Shown here piece after piece: positions 1-13,147 of a DNA stretch of 64,000 bases (its first letter is position 1; every line of letters starts with the position of its first letter). The DNA is taken from NCBI GenBank assembly GCA_011390155.1, contig JAABSW010000003.1:1-64000 (forward strand), written 5' to 3'. The translations under genes were made by a program, and so were the position numbers. Under the pieces are notes generated by a model, which was given only the letters and a program-made list of their open reading frames with translations, searched no databases and was not told the origin of the DNA. The DNA comes from Clostridiaceae bacterium (GTDB lineage: Bacteria > Bacillota > Clostridia > Peptostreptococcales > Tindalliaceae).

Positions 1-2
1 TC

Positions 3-230
3 GATATACTTTTGATATCAACATTAATACTGCCCACCGCCTTGAGAGTTAAAGAGGTTGTTGAGAAACTTCGGAAAAATGGTTCATCTGTTAAAGTTGT
101 TGTGGGCGGCGCTCCCTTCAGAATGGACCCTGGTCTATGGAAAAAAGTGAACGCTGATGCCGTGGGGAAAAATGGCACAAAAGTGAGAGAGATCATTGAA
201 AAGCTTGAGGAGGGAGGAAAATACTCATGA
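3..230 (+). CDS. Cobalamin (corrinoid)-binding protein, C-terminal fragment (5' end outside window)
   Basis: Frame is open to the window edge; VVVGGAPFRMDPGLWKKVNADAVG resembles the end of a B12-binding Rossmann domain and the C-terminus of the 8327-9397 protein (VIVGGYPFNLDTNLWKTTGADGYA). Confidence 0.7.
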   Translation, partial: DILLISTLILPTALRVKEVVEKLRKNGSSVKVVVGGAPFRMDPGLWKKVNADAVGKNGTKVREIIEKLEEGGKYS

Positions 231-1249
231 ATTCAATGGAGCGAGTCATGACGGCTTTAAGCTATCAAGAACCTGACCGGGTCCCTTTGTTCTTAAACAT
301 AACCATTACCGGGGCAAAAGAATTGGGCATGTCAATTAAAGAGTATTATTCCAGCGCAGATCATGTTGTTAAAGGCCAGCTCCTCATGAATAAAAAATAT
401 AGCAATGACATGGTGACAAATTTTTTATATTCTGCTGCTGAAATCCAAGCCTGGGGTGGAGAAGTTATCTTTAGCGAAGACGGGCCGCCCATGACTGGCG
501 AACCTTTCATAAAAAAGATAGACGACATTTACAAAATGGAAATACCCAACATCAAGCATACCGCCGGCTTTTTAAAAGAGCTTGAAATAATAGAAAAGCT
601 TAAAAAAGCAGTCAAGGAAGAGACGCCTATTATTGGCGCTGTTACGGCACCCTTCTCTTTACCCGTTATGCAGATGGGGTTTGAGAAATATTTAGAACTA
701 ATATACTTTAGAAAAGATGCCTTTCATCACCTGATGAAAATCAATGAAGCATTCTGTGCAGCCTGGGCCAATGCACAGCTGGCAGCAGGTGCCACTGCCA
801 TCGGATATGCGAATCCCCTGGCTTCTCCCAACATCATTGAGCGTGAGACCTATATTTCCACAGGATTCGAAGTGGATAAAAGGACCATTGCCAGGATAAA
901 AGGACCCGTTGCAACAAAGTTGGCATCTGGCATTGCGTTACCAGTGATGAAGGATTTGATGCAAACAGGCACGAAGGCAGTTAATGTCAGCGTGGAAGAC
1001 GACATTGTTGAAGTCAAAAAAATAGCCGACAAAAAAGTCACCATCATAGGAAACCTTAATGCCGTGGACATGATTAACTGGGACAAAGAAAAAACCAGAA
1101 AAGAAGTGAAGGACCTGATCAATAAAGCAGCCGTGGGAGGCGGATTTATTCTGTCTGACAACCATGGTGAAATACCATGGCAGGTGTCGGAAGATGTGTT
1201 ATTGGCAATTGGTGAAACAATAAAAGAACATGGCACTTATCCAATTTAA
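227..1249 (+). CDS. Uroporphyrinogen decarboxylase (UroD/MtaA-like) family corrinoid methyltransferase protein
   Basis: 340 aa; MERVMTALSYQEPDRVP start and IIGAVTAPFSLPVMQMGFEKYLELI typical of the UroD/MtaA family; 4-nt overlap with the upstream corrinoid protein. Confidence 0.8.
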   Translation: MNSMERVMTALSYQEPDRVPLFLNITITGAKELGMSIKEYYSSADHVVKGQLLMNKKYSNDMVTNFLYSAAEIQAWGGEVIFSEDGPPMTGEPFIKKIDDIYKMEIPNIKHTAGFLKELEIIEKLKKAVKEETPIIGAVTAPFSLPVMQMGFEKYLELIYFRKDAFHHLMKINEAFCAAWANAQLAAGATAIGYANPLASPNIIERETYISTGFEVDKRTIARIKGPVATKLASGIALPVMKDLMQTGTKAVNVSVEDDIVEVKKIADKKVTIIGNLNAVDMINWDKEKTRKEVKDLINKAAVGGGFILSDNHGEIPWQVSEDVLLAIGETIKEHGTYPI

Positions 1250-1261
1250 GAGGTGGAATAA

Positions 1262-2407
1262 ATGGATAATGACAAGGTTATTCAAGAACTGAAAAATAAG
1301 ACGGCAGACGACGCAGCTGTTTTCCATATGATGGGGAAAATATCGTCCTGTACAAGCACAAGAGATGTGGTTGATGAAGTGAATAATCTCTTTGTGAGGG
1401 TCTTTGGTGCCCACAATTTTACGTTCTGGAATGAAACTGCCAAACCAATGCCTGTGGAATTGCGAGAGCTTATATCAAAAAATGACAGCTTCATGTTCTT
1501 TAAAAACGAAAATAGGTTTTGTATTAAGATTGTATGGGATAATAAACTGTATGGTATTTTAGATGTCAGTGAATTTTTGTTCCCTGAATACATTGAAAGA
1601 TACCTTAGCCTGGCACTGGAAATCAGCAGATTTTTAGGCTTGGTTTTTCAAAATCTAGAGCAGAACAAAGCAATTGTGAAATCTCGGGAAGAAGCCAATG
1701 CTAAAAGCCGCTACTTTGCACACATGAACCATGAAATTCGAACCCCGTTAAACGGTTTTATGGGTTTTCTTATGCTGATGGATTCAACCAGCCTGGACCA
1801 AGAGCAGCAGGAGTATATGGTCTATATGAAACAAACCACTAAATACATGCTGAACATCATCAACAATGTGCTGGACATTGCCAAAATTGAAGCCGGTGAA
1901 ATGAAACTGTCAAACCGAGTCTTTAACCTGAAGGAAGAAATCGAGACAGCATTAGCCCCCCTTTATTCCCTGGCCAGACAAAAGAACATTAACCTGCAGC
2001 TGACAATAGAGGGAAACCTGCCTCAACAAGTGGAAGGAGATCCGGACCGGCTTGGACAAATCATTCTGAACCTGGGAGGAAACGCAGTGAAGTTCACCCA
2101 GGAAGGTCAGGTGCTTGTCACTGTTCAATGTCCGGAAACCACAGCGAAACACCATGTGCTGCGACTGGTGGTGGAAGACACCGGCCCAGGCATGACCCAG
2201 GAGTCCCTGGACAAACTCTTCCTGCCCTTTTACCAGACAGATGATGGCGCAACACCCCAGTCAAAAGGCACTGGTCTGGGGATGACCATCACGAAGGAAC
2301 TGGTGGAGCTGATGGATGGCAAAATTCAATTGGAAAGCACTCTGGGGGAAGGAACGCGTATAGAAGTAAATGTGCAATTAAGCAAGAACACAAAAAGAAA
2401 TGAATAA
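1262..2407 (+). CDS. Sensor histidine kinase (GAF-like N-term, HisKA, HATPase_c)
   Basis: HMNHEIRTPLNGFMGF H-box, GNAVKFT N-box, DTGPGMT and GTGLGMTI G-boxes. Confidence 0.9.
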   Translation: MDNDKVIQELKNKTADDAAVFHMMGKISSCTSTRDVVDEVNNLFVRVFGAHNFTFWNETAKPMPVELRELISKNDSFMFFKNENRFCIKIVWDNKLYGILDVSEFLFPEYIERYLSLALEISRFLGLVFQNLEQNKAIVKSREEANAKSRYFAHMNHEIRTPLNGFMGFLMLMDSTSLDQEQQEYMVYMKQTTKYMLNIINNVLDIAKIEAGEMKLSNRVFNLKEEIETALAPLYSLARQKNINLQLTIEGNLPQQVEGDPDRLGQIILNLGGNAVKFTQEGQVLVTVQCPETTAKHHVLRLVVEDTGPGMTQESLDKLFLPFYQTDDGATPQSKGTGLGMTITKELVELMDGKIQLESTLGEGTRIEVNVQLSKNTKRNE

Positions 2408-2482
2408 CCCTTTCAGGTGAAAGGACTTCTTCAGAAAGCAGTTACTTGGTAAAGCAGAGCACAGGAAAAGGACGGGATCCTT

Positions 2483-6214
<3,732 letters not shown>

Positions 6215-6247
6215 GTGCTGTGAACGGAAACCAGATGAAGTACTGCT

Positions 6248-7024
6248 TTACAAGTCTTTTTCCTGGGTTCGTAAACTTTTCAAGACGGCTGCCATCTTGT
6301 TGATGTCTTCGTCTGTTAAACTGTCTAAATCATCTAATTTCGTTTGAATTGAATCGATGGTCTTATCACGGTATGTTATCGATTCTTTTTTGCCCAGGAA
6401 GTAGGTAGCAATCGTACCGGTCACCATACCGAAAAAACCGATGCCAACCAATATGAGTGCTGATGCCAGAAGTTTTCCCCCAGTTGTGGCGGGAGAAGTA
6501 CCCCCGGTGGTGATGGTTAAAAAACTCCACCACAAGGAATCAATCATGCTCAGGTCTTCTATCAGATAAATACCAATAGCGCCTATCAAAGTAACAACCA
6601 CTGTAATGAAGATCATGTAGTTCAATCCATTGGTGTGAATAAAGACGTTGAATTTGCCTTTGAACCGGGAAAGCCAGAGAGCAACACGCAAAAGTCGTAC
6701 TGTACGTGTCAGACGGATGAGCCGGGTCAGGCGTGCAAGCCTGGCAACTCGGAACAGAGAAGAAAAAGGGATAATGGCAATTAGTTCAGGAATGTTAGTT
6801 TTGATAAAATCTTTCTTTCTCTCGGCCATGTAAAAACGAATGAAATAATCGACAGCAAAAATAAGCAGGATACCGGTGTCTACACGTTTAAACAAGATGG
6901 CCATCTCAGGTGACAGGTCCATTCGAAGCTCTATAAAAAGCATGACCACGACAACTAATACCAGCATGACCATGATCCATTCATAAACATTAACCCATCG
7001 TTTTTTTGAAACCAAGAAGCTCAC
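6248..7024 (-). CDS. Six-TM voltage-gated-like ion channel (ion transport family) with atypical pore motif
   Basis: S4-like RVARLARLTRLIRLTRTVRLLRVALWLSR; pore helix SLWWSFLTITTGGTSPATTGGK followed by GIGFFGMVTGTIATYFLGKKE. Confidence 0.85.
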   Translation of the reverse strand: MSFLVSKKRWVNVYEWIMVMLVLVVVVMLFIELRMDLSPEMAILFKRVDTGILLIFAVDYFIRFYMAERKKDFIKTNIPELIAIIPFSSLFRVARLARLTRLIRLTRTVRLLRVALWLSRFKGKFNVFIHTNGLNYMIFITVVVTLIGAIGIYLIEDLSMIDSLWWSFLTITTGGTSPATTGGKLLASALILVGIGFFGMVTGTIATYFLGKKESITYRDKTIDSIQTKLDDLDSLTDEDINKMAAVLKSLRTQEKDL

Positions 7025-7115
7025 CTCTTTGCCATTGTAATGAACTCGTGGAGAGTCGTCTTTCCCTGCCTATGTTTTTCAACAACTCGATGATTCTTAC
7101 GATAAAACCATGGAT

Positions 7116-8327
7116 TTAAGACATATCTTTTGTCGGCAATGTAAAGGAAAAGGTTGTCCCTTCTCCAGGAATACTTTCAGCATGTATGGTACCCCCATTG
7201 TTTTCCACCAGATCATGTACCAAGATAAGACCAAATCCATTTCCTTTCTCACCGGATAGCCCAGGGGTGGATTTGTTTTTTTGCAAATTGAACAAACCTT
7301 TTAACTGAGCAGGGGACATACCGATACCAGTGTCTTTTATCGTCACCCTACAATACTGATCTTCTTTCACAGCCTTAATGGTGATTGATTTTCCTTTTGG
7401 TGTAAATTTAAGAGCGTTGGAAATAAGGTTTCGCAGCACGGTGGAGACCATGTTAGGGTCAACATAAACAGGGACTGACTCTTTAACATCAGCGACAAGA
7501 TGGATTTCTTTTCTGGTTGCTTCACTTTTGAATAGCTTTACAACAGAATTGATCAAATCATGAATGTCATACATTTGCTTCATAATTTGGCTGTCATTAT
7601 CACTGTACTTGTACCATTGAAGCAGGTCTTCCAATAAACGCAAAGCACTGGATGCTGAATCTTTGACATGGGTAAACAAGTGGTGGTCAATGGCTTCCTG
7701 ATAACTGTCTTTATCCAGGGTTACCAGGTTCATAAGGTTCATGACGCTGGCCAGGGGAGAACGTAAATCATGGGCTATGATGGAAAACAGCAGGTCTTTT
7801 GTACGCACCAATTCTTCTAACTCACCTGTTAACGTTTCCTGTTTTTGCAGTAATTGTGTGATTTCAACATTTTTTTTGACTAATTCCCGTTTGGTATTGA
7901 TCAGTTCATTGTTTAAGCCGCTAAGTTGATCCATGTATTCCGTTGTAGGTGTGATTTCTTTCGTTTTTAAACGCAGCGCATTGGTTAATTCCTGGTTGAT
8001 GGCAAGAAGTTCATCCTGGAAAGCCATTTCTTTTGAGACGCCCATGAGCAAATAGAGGCCCTCATGACGAATACAGCTAATCTCCAGCAGGTGAGACTGT
8101 CCTTTCGCGTCAAGGATATTCAGTTCCTGCAGAAACACAGATTTTCGTTGTTGCATGTCCAGCACAAAATTGAAATACTTATCTAAACAACTGGGGTCCA
8201 CAAGGGTGACAAGAGCATCCTTTTTCTTCAGTGGAAGAACCAGGTTATGTTCATTGACGATTCGGTTCACTGTAAAATCCATGTTACACAGGATGACACA
8301 CCACTTAGGTTCTGTTGTCGAATGCAT
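7116..8327 (-). CDS. PAS-containing sensor histidine kinase
   Basis: IAHDLRSPLASVMNL H-box, NALKFTPKG N-box, DTGIGMS, NGFGLILV; start overlaps the stop of the upstream B12-binding gene. Confidence 0.9.
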   Translation of the reverse strand: MHSTTEPKWCVILCNMDFTVNRIVNEHNLVLPLKKKDALVTLVDPSCLDKYFNFVLDMQQRKSVFLQELNILDAKGQSHLLEISCIRHEGLYLLMGVSKEMAFQDELLAINQELTNALRLKTKEITPTTEYMDQLSGLNNELINTKRELVKKNVEITQLLQKQETLTGELEELVRTKDLLFSIIAHDLRSPLASVMNLMNLVTLDKDSYQEAIDHHLFTHVKDSASSALRLLEDLLQWYKYSDNDSQIMKQMYDIHDLINSVVKLFKSEATRKEIHLVADVKESVPVYVDPNMVSTVLRNLISNALKFTPKGKSITIKAVKEDQYCRVTIKDTGIGMSPAQLKGLFNLQKNKSTPGLSGEKGNGFGLILVHDLVENNGGTIHAESIPGEGTTFSFTLPTKDMS

Positions 8328-9397
8328 CAGCGATCCCTCCCGGCCACTGTTTCCGCCAAAGCATGAATGTCATCAAAGCTGGCGGCATAACCGTCTGCAC
8401 CCGTTGTTTTCCAGAGGTTCGTGTCCAGGTTAAAGGGATATCCCCCAACTATCACAGGCATGGTAAAACCATTAGCACGCAGCGTGCTGATGAGTTTAAT
8501 GACTTTTGGGATCTGATAGGTCATGGTACAGGAAATGGCCATCACATGAGGATTTTTATCTTTTGCCATTTGAAAGATGCCATGATCTGGCATATTTGAT
8601 CCCAGAAAATAAGTATTCCAACCATAACATTCCAAATAGTCGCAGATCATACGAAGGCCCATCTCATGCAGCTCACCTGAAACACAAGTGGCCAGCAGAG
8701 AACGGTCTGTTTTCGGTGTTGTTAGAATTTTATCGTACATGAGTGACATGATGTATTGGGTAGCTGCAGTAGAATAATGTTCCTGGGCAACAGAGATTTT
8801 ATTCTGATGCCATAAGTTTCCCAACTCAATCTGGAATGGGTAAAATAAATGCTTGTAGATGCTTTTGGGGTCGGTGCCGTTATGAAGCATTGTCTGAACC
8901 AGACGAGCAGCGGCATGCCGGTCTGCATCCAGCAGATAGCGGGTGTAATCTGATAATTCCTTATGGAGGGGGTTGTTTCTCGTAATGAAAGAACCTACAT
9001 CGTTCGTTGATACTCTTATGGATGACAAGGCGCTATCAATGGCGTTGACGATGCGATTGACAGTGTTTTCAGTGAACTGGTGCTGCGAGGGGTCGTGAAG
9101 CACCTGTTTAAAGGCTTCAAAGAATACCTCCAATGTGTTGTCGGGTAAGCGTAAGTGACTGAACAGGGTTTTTGCCCATTGAAGGTATGCCTGGAACAAT
9201 ATGGGGCTCTCGGTGGACAGAGAAACAATCAGATAGTTTAAATGATAATTGGCATCTTCTACAGCGCGTTGGTGAGCCACAGGGTCCTTCGGATCAAACT
9301 CAGTGGGCATTTTATCATACTGAAGTGCAAGTGTTTCCATTGCCAGTTCCTGCTGTTTTATGATGAGTGGTTCCAACCAGGCTGTGTCCGTGGTCAT
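8327..9397 (-). CDS. Cobalamin-binding sensory protein with CarH-like Wx9EH and ExHxxG motifs
   Basis: LWHQNKISVAQEH (W-x9-EH), SGELHEMGLRMICDYLECYGW (ExHxxG), C-terminal B12-binding Rossmann fold ending VIVGGYPF. Confidence 0.8.
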   Translation of the reverse strand: MTTDTAWLEPLIIKQQELAMETLALQYDKMPTEFDPKDPVAHQRAVEDANYHLNYLIVSLSTESPILFQAYLQWAKTLFSHLRLPDNTLEVFFEAFKQVLHDPSQHQFTENTVNRIVNAIDSALSSIRVSTNDVGSFITRNNPLHKELSDYTRYLLDADRHAAARLVQTMLHNGTDPKSIYKHLFYPFQIELGNLWHQNKISVAQEHYSTAATQYIMSLMYDKILTTPKTDRSLLATCVSGELHEMGLRMICDYLECYGWNTYFLGSNMPDHGIFQMAKDKNPHVMAISCTMTYQIPKVIKLISTLRANGFTMPVIVGGYPFNLDTNLWKTTGADGYAASFDDIHALAETVAGRDR

Positions 9398-9597
9398 GGT
9401 GCAACACCTTCTTTCCTAATGAAAATATATACTGTAAAACAATAATATCATTAATTGTGTATGATGTAACGGATTATGACTAAATTTGGTTATGGAGTAA
9501 GATATTCTTTTTCTGTACATCATGATAAGCTGTTACTGGTGAGATAGTCGAAGAGAAAACCATTATAGATAAATAACCGGCAATGGAGGAATAACAC

Positions 9598-10557
9598 ATG
9601 AAAGTATTTGATGGACATACAGACATCATGGCAGACGTTGTTACCCGGCGAAAAATGGGTGAAGAAAATGTGATTAAAACCCATCACTTGCATAAACTGA
9701 AAAGTGGTGGTGTTACAGGGGCTAATTTTGTACTGTGGCTGGACCCGGAAACCAGTGTGTGGGAAGAAGTGGAAATGGGCATGAAGTTGATTCATGACGA
9801 ATTGACAGCTGCATCAGGGATCTGTCACCTGGTAAAGGACAAGGAGGATTTCGGTTTTGGCATAAATAAAGAAGGGATTGACGTTGTATTAGGAATGGAA
9901 GGTTTGGCGGCGATGGGTTCAAACATTGAAAGACTGGAATGGTTGTATGGACAGGGAGTTCGATGTGCCAGCCTCACCTGGAACGAAGCCAATTCTCTGG
10001 CCACGGGAATTTCAGGGGATGAAACAAGGGGTTTTACCAGTGAAGGTATTCAGGCGGTAAAAATGATGGAAAACCTTGGTATTTTGCTGGATGTTTCTCA
10101 TTTGAACGAAACCAGCTTCTGGGACGTTACCCAAACGGCAACCAAGCCCTTTATGGCTTCTCATTCCAATGCGTATGCCTTGTGTGAACATCCCCGTAAT
10201 CTAAAAGATGAGCAGCTTAAGGCCATCAAAGAGACTGGTGGACTAGTGGGCGTCAATGCAGTGGCAGCTTTTCTCCACCCCAGCAAACCGGACATTCATC
10301 ATTATATTCAACAGATTGATTATATGGTTGAATTACTGGGCATTGACCATGTGGCCCTGGGGTTTGATTTTTGTGATTTTCTTCACCTGGACGAACAAAA
10401 CCCCCCCGAAGAGGTGCATGTGACAACCTCCCTTGAAACGTCAGTGCACGTTCAAAATGTGATTGAAATGCTGGATCGGAAAGGTTATCGCCATGAGGAT
10501 CTGGTTAAACTGACAAAGGATAACTTTAAAAGACTCTACGACCATCTCTTGAAATAA
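9598..10557 (+). CDS. Membrane dipeptidase / renal dipeptidase family (M19)
   Basis: 319 aa; FDGHTDIM metal-binding start, VLGMEG, LLDVSHLNE, SHSNAYALCEHPRNL, GFDFCDF. Confidence 0.9.
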   Translation: MKVFDGHTDIMADVVTRRKMGEENVIKTHHLHKLKSGGVTGANFVLWLDPETSVWEEVEMGMKLIHDELTAASGICHLVKDKEDFGFGINKEGIDVVLGMEGLAAMGSNIERLEWLYGQGVRCASLTWNEANSLATGISGDETRGFTSEGIQAVKMMENLGILLDVSHLNETSFWDVTQTATKPFMASHSNAYALCEHPRNLKDEQLKAIKETGGLVGVNAVAAFLHPSKPDIHHYIQQIDYMVELLGIDHVALGFDFCDFLHLDEQNPPEEVHVTTSLETSVHVQNVIEMLDRKGYRHEDLVKLTKDNFKRLYDHLLK

Positions 10558-10582
10558 GAGACAAAACAATCATATAAATGCA

Positions 10583-10608
10583 CGAAAGCCCCTGGTCAGG
10601 GGCTTTCG
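10583..10608. terminator. Perfect hairpin downstream of the dipeptidase gene
   Basis: CGAAAGCCCCTG GT CAGGGGCTTTCG; no strong T-tract, so termination is likely but unproven. Confidence 0.55.
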
Positions 10609-10641
10609 ATATAAGAGAGGGAGAATCTGGAATTTGTGGTT

Positions 10642-10766
10642 TTATTTTTCTTGTTTAAGTTTTTCATTCATGATGGCACGAATTTTAAGGGGCAGTGAGA
10701 ACAGGTTGATAAAGCCTTCAGCATCGTTTTGGTTATACACTTCGTCTGCTCCAAAAGTGGCAAAAT
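10642..10766 (-). pseudogene. C-terminal relic of a gene resembling argininosuccinate synthase
   Basis: Minus-strand reading [40 protein letters not shown], resembling an ArgG C-terminus; an in-frame stop lies two codons upstream (TGA AAA GAT TTT GCC) and no longer ORF exists. Confidence 0.5.
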
Positions 10767-11066
10767 CTTTTCAATAGGAACATTATAAATCAGAATGAAT
10801 AAAAATTCAACATATTTTATAAAAATACTTTTTGAATCCTGTTTATAAGAATCTATAAAATGTACAATGTTTATATATTAATGTTTATATATTAAAGATG
10901 GACACGAAAAACGATGAGCATAACACACAGAGTGACATGACATAATTAAGCCGTATTTGATAATATAATGATTATTTTATGCATTTATGACATTCTCTTC
11001 TCTTAGCGTCGATGGAATGGTATAATGAAAGAACAACTGTTGTGGTTGCATTAAAGTTGATCAGGG

Positions 11067-11903
11067 GTGGACTCCATGCAGGATATAATCATCATTTTTC
11101 GCAACATCGGCATTTGGGATGTTGTGGACATGGCCATTGTGGCCTTTGTTTTCTACAAACTATATACACTGATCCGTGAAACGCGTGCAGAACAACTGAT
11201 CAAGGGTATATTCGTCCTTTTGCTGGCGACCCCCCTCAGTGGCGTGTTACAATTGCATGTGATTAACTGGATCCTGCGAAACACCATGACCGTCGGACTT
11301 ATTGCCCTGCTCATTGTCTTTCAGCCGGAATTACGTCGGGCACTGGAATACATCGGCAGAACAAAATTTCTGACAAAATCCATCGCAGACATTGAACAGG
11401 AAGAAATCCAACGGCTGGTGGAAGAGGTTGGTGAATCGGCAGCTTCTTTGTCGCGTCAAAAAATCGGAGCGTTGATCGTTATCGAAAAAGAAACAGGGCT
11501 GAATGAAGTGGTTGAAACGGGAACGCGTATTGCGGGCTTAATTTCCCGTGCATTGCTCATCAACATTTTTATCCCCAACACACCCCTTCACGACGGTGCT
11601 GTTGTGATTCGTAAAAACAAAATCATGGCTGCTGGTTGTTTTCTGCCGTTGACAGAGAACGCTACACTAAACAAGGAGCTGGGTACACGGCATCGGGCGG
11701 GCCTTGGCATTACAGAAAAATCAGATGCATTGGTGGTTATTGTGTCAGAAGAAACCGGGGCCATCTCTGTGGCAGAAAATGGACAACTATACCGCTACCT
11801 TGATGTGGATACATTGAAGAAACGCATTGACAACAGTTTTGAAGTGAATGAAGCGCAGCAGTGGAAGTTCTGGAAATATAAGTGGAGGCGGAAAAATGAA
11901 TAA
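11067..11903 (+). CDS. cdaA: Diadenylate cyclase CdaA (c-di-AMP synthase)
   Basis: N-terminal TM helices; DAC motifs LHDGAVVI and GTRHRAGLGITE. Confidence 0.95.
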   Translation: MDSMQDIIIIFRNIGIWDVVDMAIVAFVFYKLYTLIRETRAEQLIKGIFVLLLATPLSGVLQLHVINWILRNTMTVGLIALLIVFQPELRRALEYIGRTKFLTKSIADIEQEEIQRLVEEVGESAASLSRQKIGALIVIEKETGLNEVVETGTRIAGLISRALLINIFIPNTPLHDGAVVIRKNKIMAAGCFLPLTENATLNKELGTRHRAGLGITEKSDALVVIVSEETGAISVAENGQLYRYLDVDTLKKRIDNSFEVNEAQQWKFWKYKWRRKNE

Positions 11904-13119
11904 GTTGATGAATCGTAATTTTGCTGCGAAGTTGATATCCATCTTTTTTGCGATGATCCTATGGTTGTATGTCATGAATGTGATCAATCCCAGGGTTACC
12001 CGGGAAGAACTGAATATACCGGTTCAGTTGATGAATGAATCAATTGTACGCCAATCTGACCTGGTGGTGTTTGGCCAACCAGAACCCACTATCAGGGTCA
12101 GGTTATCAGGCAACCGGGACCAGGTACACACCATCACCAGAGAAAACATTGAAGCAAGAATCGACTTACGCGGATATACAGAAGGAACCAATTCCATCCC
12201 CATCGAAGTGAATGTGCCTGTGGGGGTTGAGGTCGACTGGAGTCCCAAATTTGCTACCATTGAACTTGAACGCATTGTCAGCAAGCAAAAAGAAGTGGTT
12301 GTTCAAATTGAAGGTCAACCTGCTGAAGGATATGTGTTGGGCGAACCCCAGTTGAGACCTAACCTTGTTTGGGTGGAAGGGCCTGAAAGTAACGTGAATT
12401 CAGTGGAAAATGTGGTTGCGCAGATGAACCTGGAGGGCCAGGAAGATAATGTATCATTGAGTTTGCCGTTGAAAGCTGTTAACAGCAGAGGTGAAGAAGT
12501 GACAACAGTAACGGTGCGCACCACTTTGGTGGACGTTTTTGCACCGATTGATCAACTGAAGACTGTTGGAATTGACCTGAACCTGGAAGTAGAGCCGGCA
12601 GAAGGCTACCGCATACTGAGTATTATCAGTGAACCGGTGACCATCACTGTAAAAGGTCAACAGGACATATTGGCAGGGATCAATACATTATCAACAGAAC
12701 CATTCCCGCTGGAAGAACTTTCAGAGAACACTGAAGTGATTATTCCCATTGTTTTCCCGGGGGGCGTCAGTGCATTTGACCAAGAGAATGTGACCGTTAG
12801 GATCGATGTGGAAGAAGTGCTGGAAGAGACCTATGTAGTGCCTAGAGAAGAGTTTAGAACCCTGAACCTCGATGAAGATCTGGTGCTCAACCAGGAAATT
12901 CTGCCTGAACGCCTTGAAATAACCCTTAGCGCTTTAGAAAGCATCATGGAAAACCTGGACCCCCGCACCATACAGGTAATCATCGATGCAGAAGACTTGG
13001 AAGAAGGTGTTCACCAGGTTAACCCACGCATACAACTTCCGATAAACATGGAAAACAGTGTAACAATCATGGAAATAACACCTGAAATCTTTGACATCCA
13101 GTTGGAACAGCGGGAATAG
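11896..13119 (+). CDS. cdaR: YbbR-domain protein CdaR, regulator of CdaA
   Basis: Single N-terminal TM (NFAAKLISIFFAMILWLYVM) and YbbR repeats; ATG at 11896 overlaps the cdaA stop (ORF listed from 11848). Confidence 0.9.
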   Translation: MNKLMNRNFAAKLISIFFAMILWLYVMNVINPRVTREELNIPVQLMNESIVRQSDLVVFGQPEPTIRVRLSGNRDQVHTITRENIEARIDLRGYTEGTNSIPIEVNVPVGVEVDWSPKFATIELERIVSKQKEVVVQIEGQPAEGYVLGEPQLRPNLVWVEGPESNVNSVENVVAQMNLEGQEDNVSLSLPLKAVNSRGEEVTTVTVRTTLVDVFAPIDQLKTVGIDLNLEVEPAEGYRILSIISEPVTITVKGQQDILAGINTLSTEPFPLEELSENTEVIIPIVFPGGVSAFDQENVTVRIDVEEVLEETYVVPREEFRTLNLDEDLVLNQEILPERLEITLSALESIMENLDPRTIQVIIDAEDLEEGVHQVNPRIQLPINMENSVTIMEITPEIFDIQLEQRE

Positions 13120-13147
13120 ACGGGCTAGAGTTTGGAGGGATGAACCC

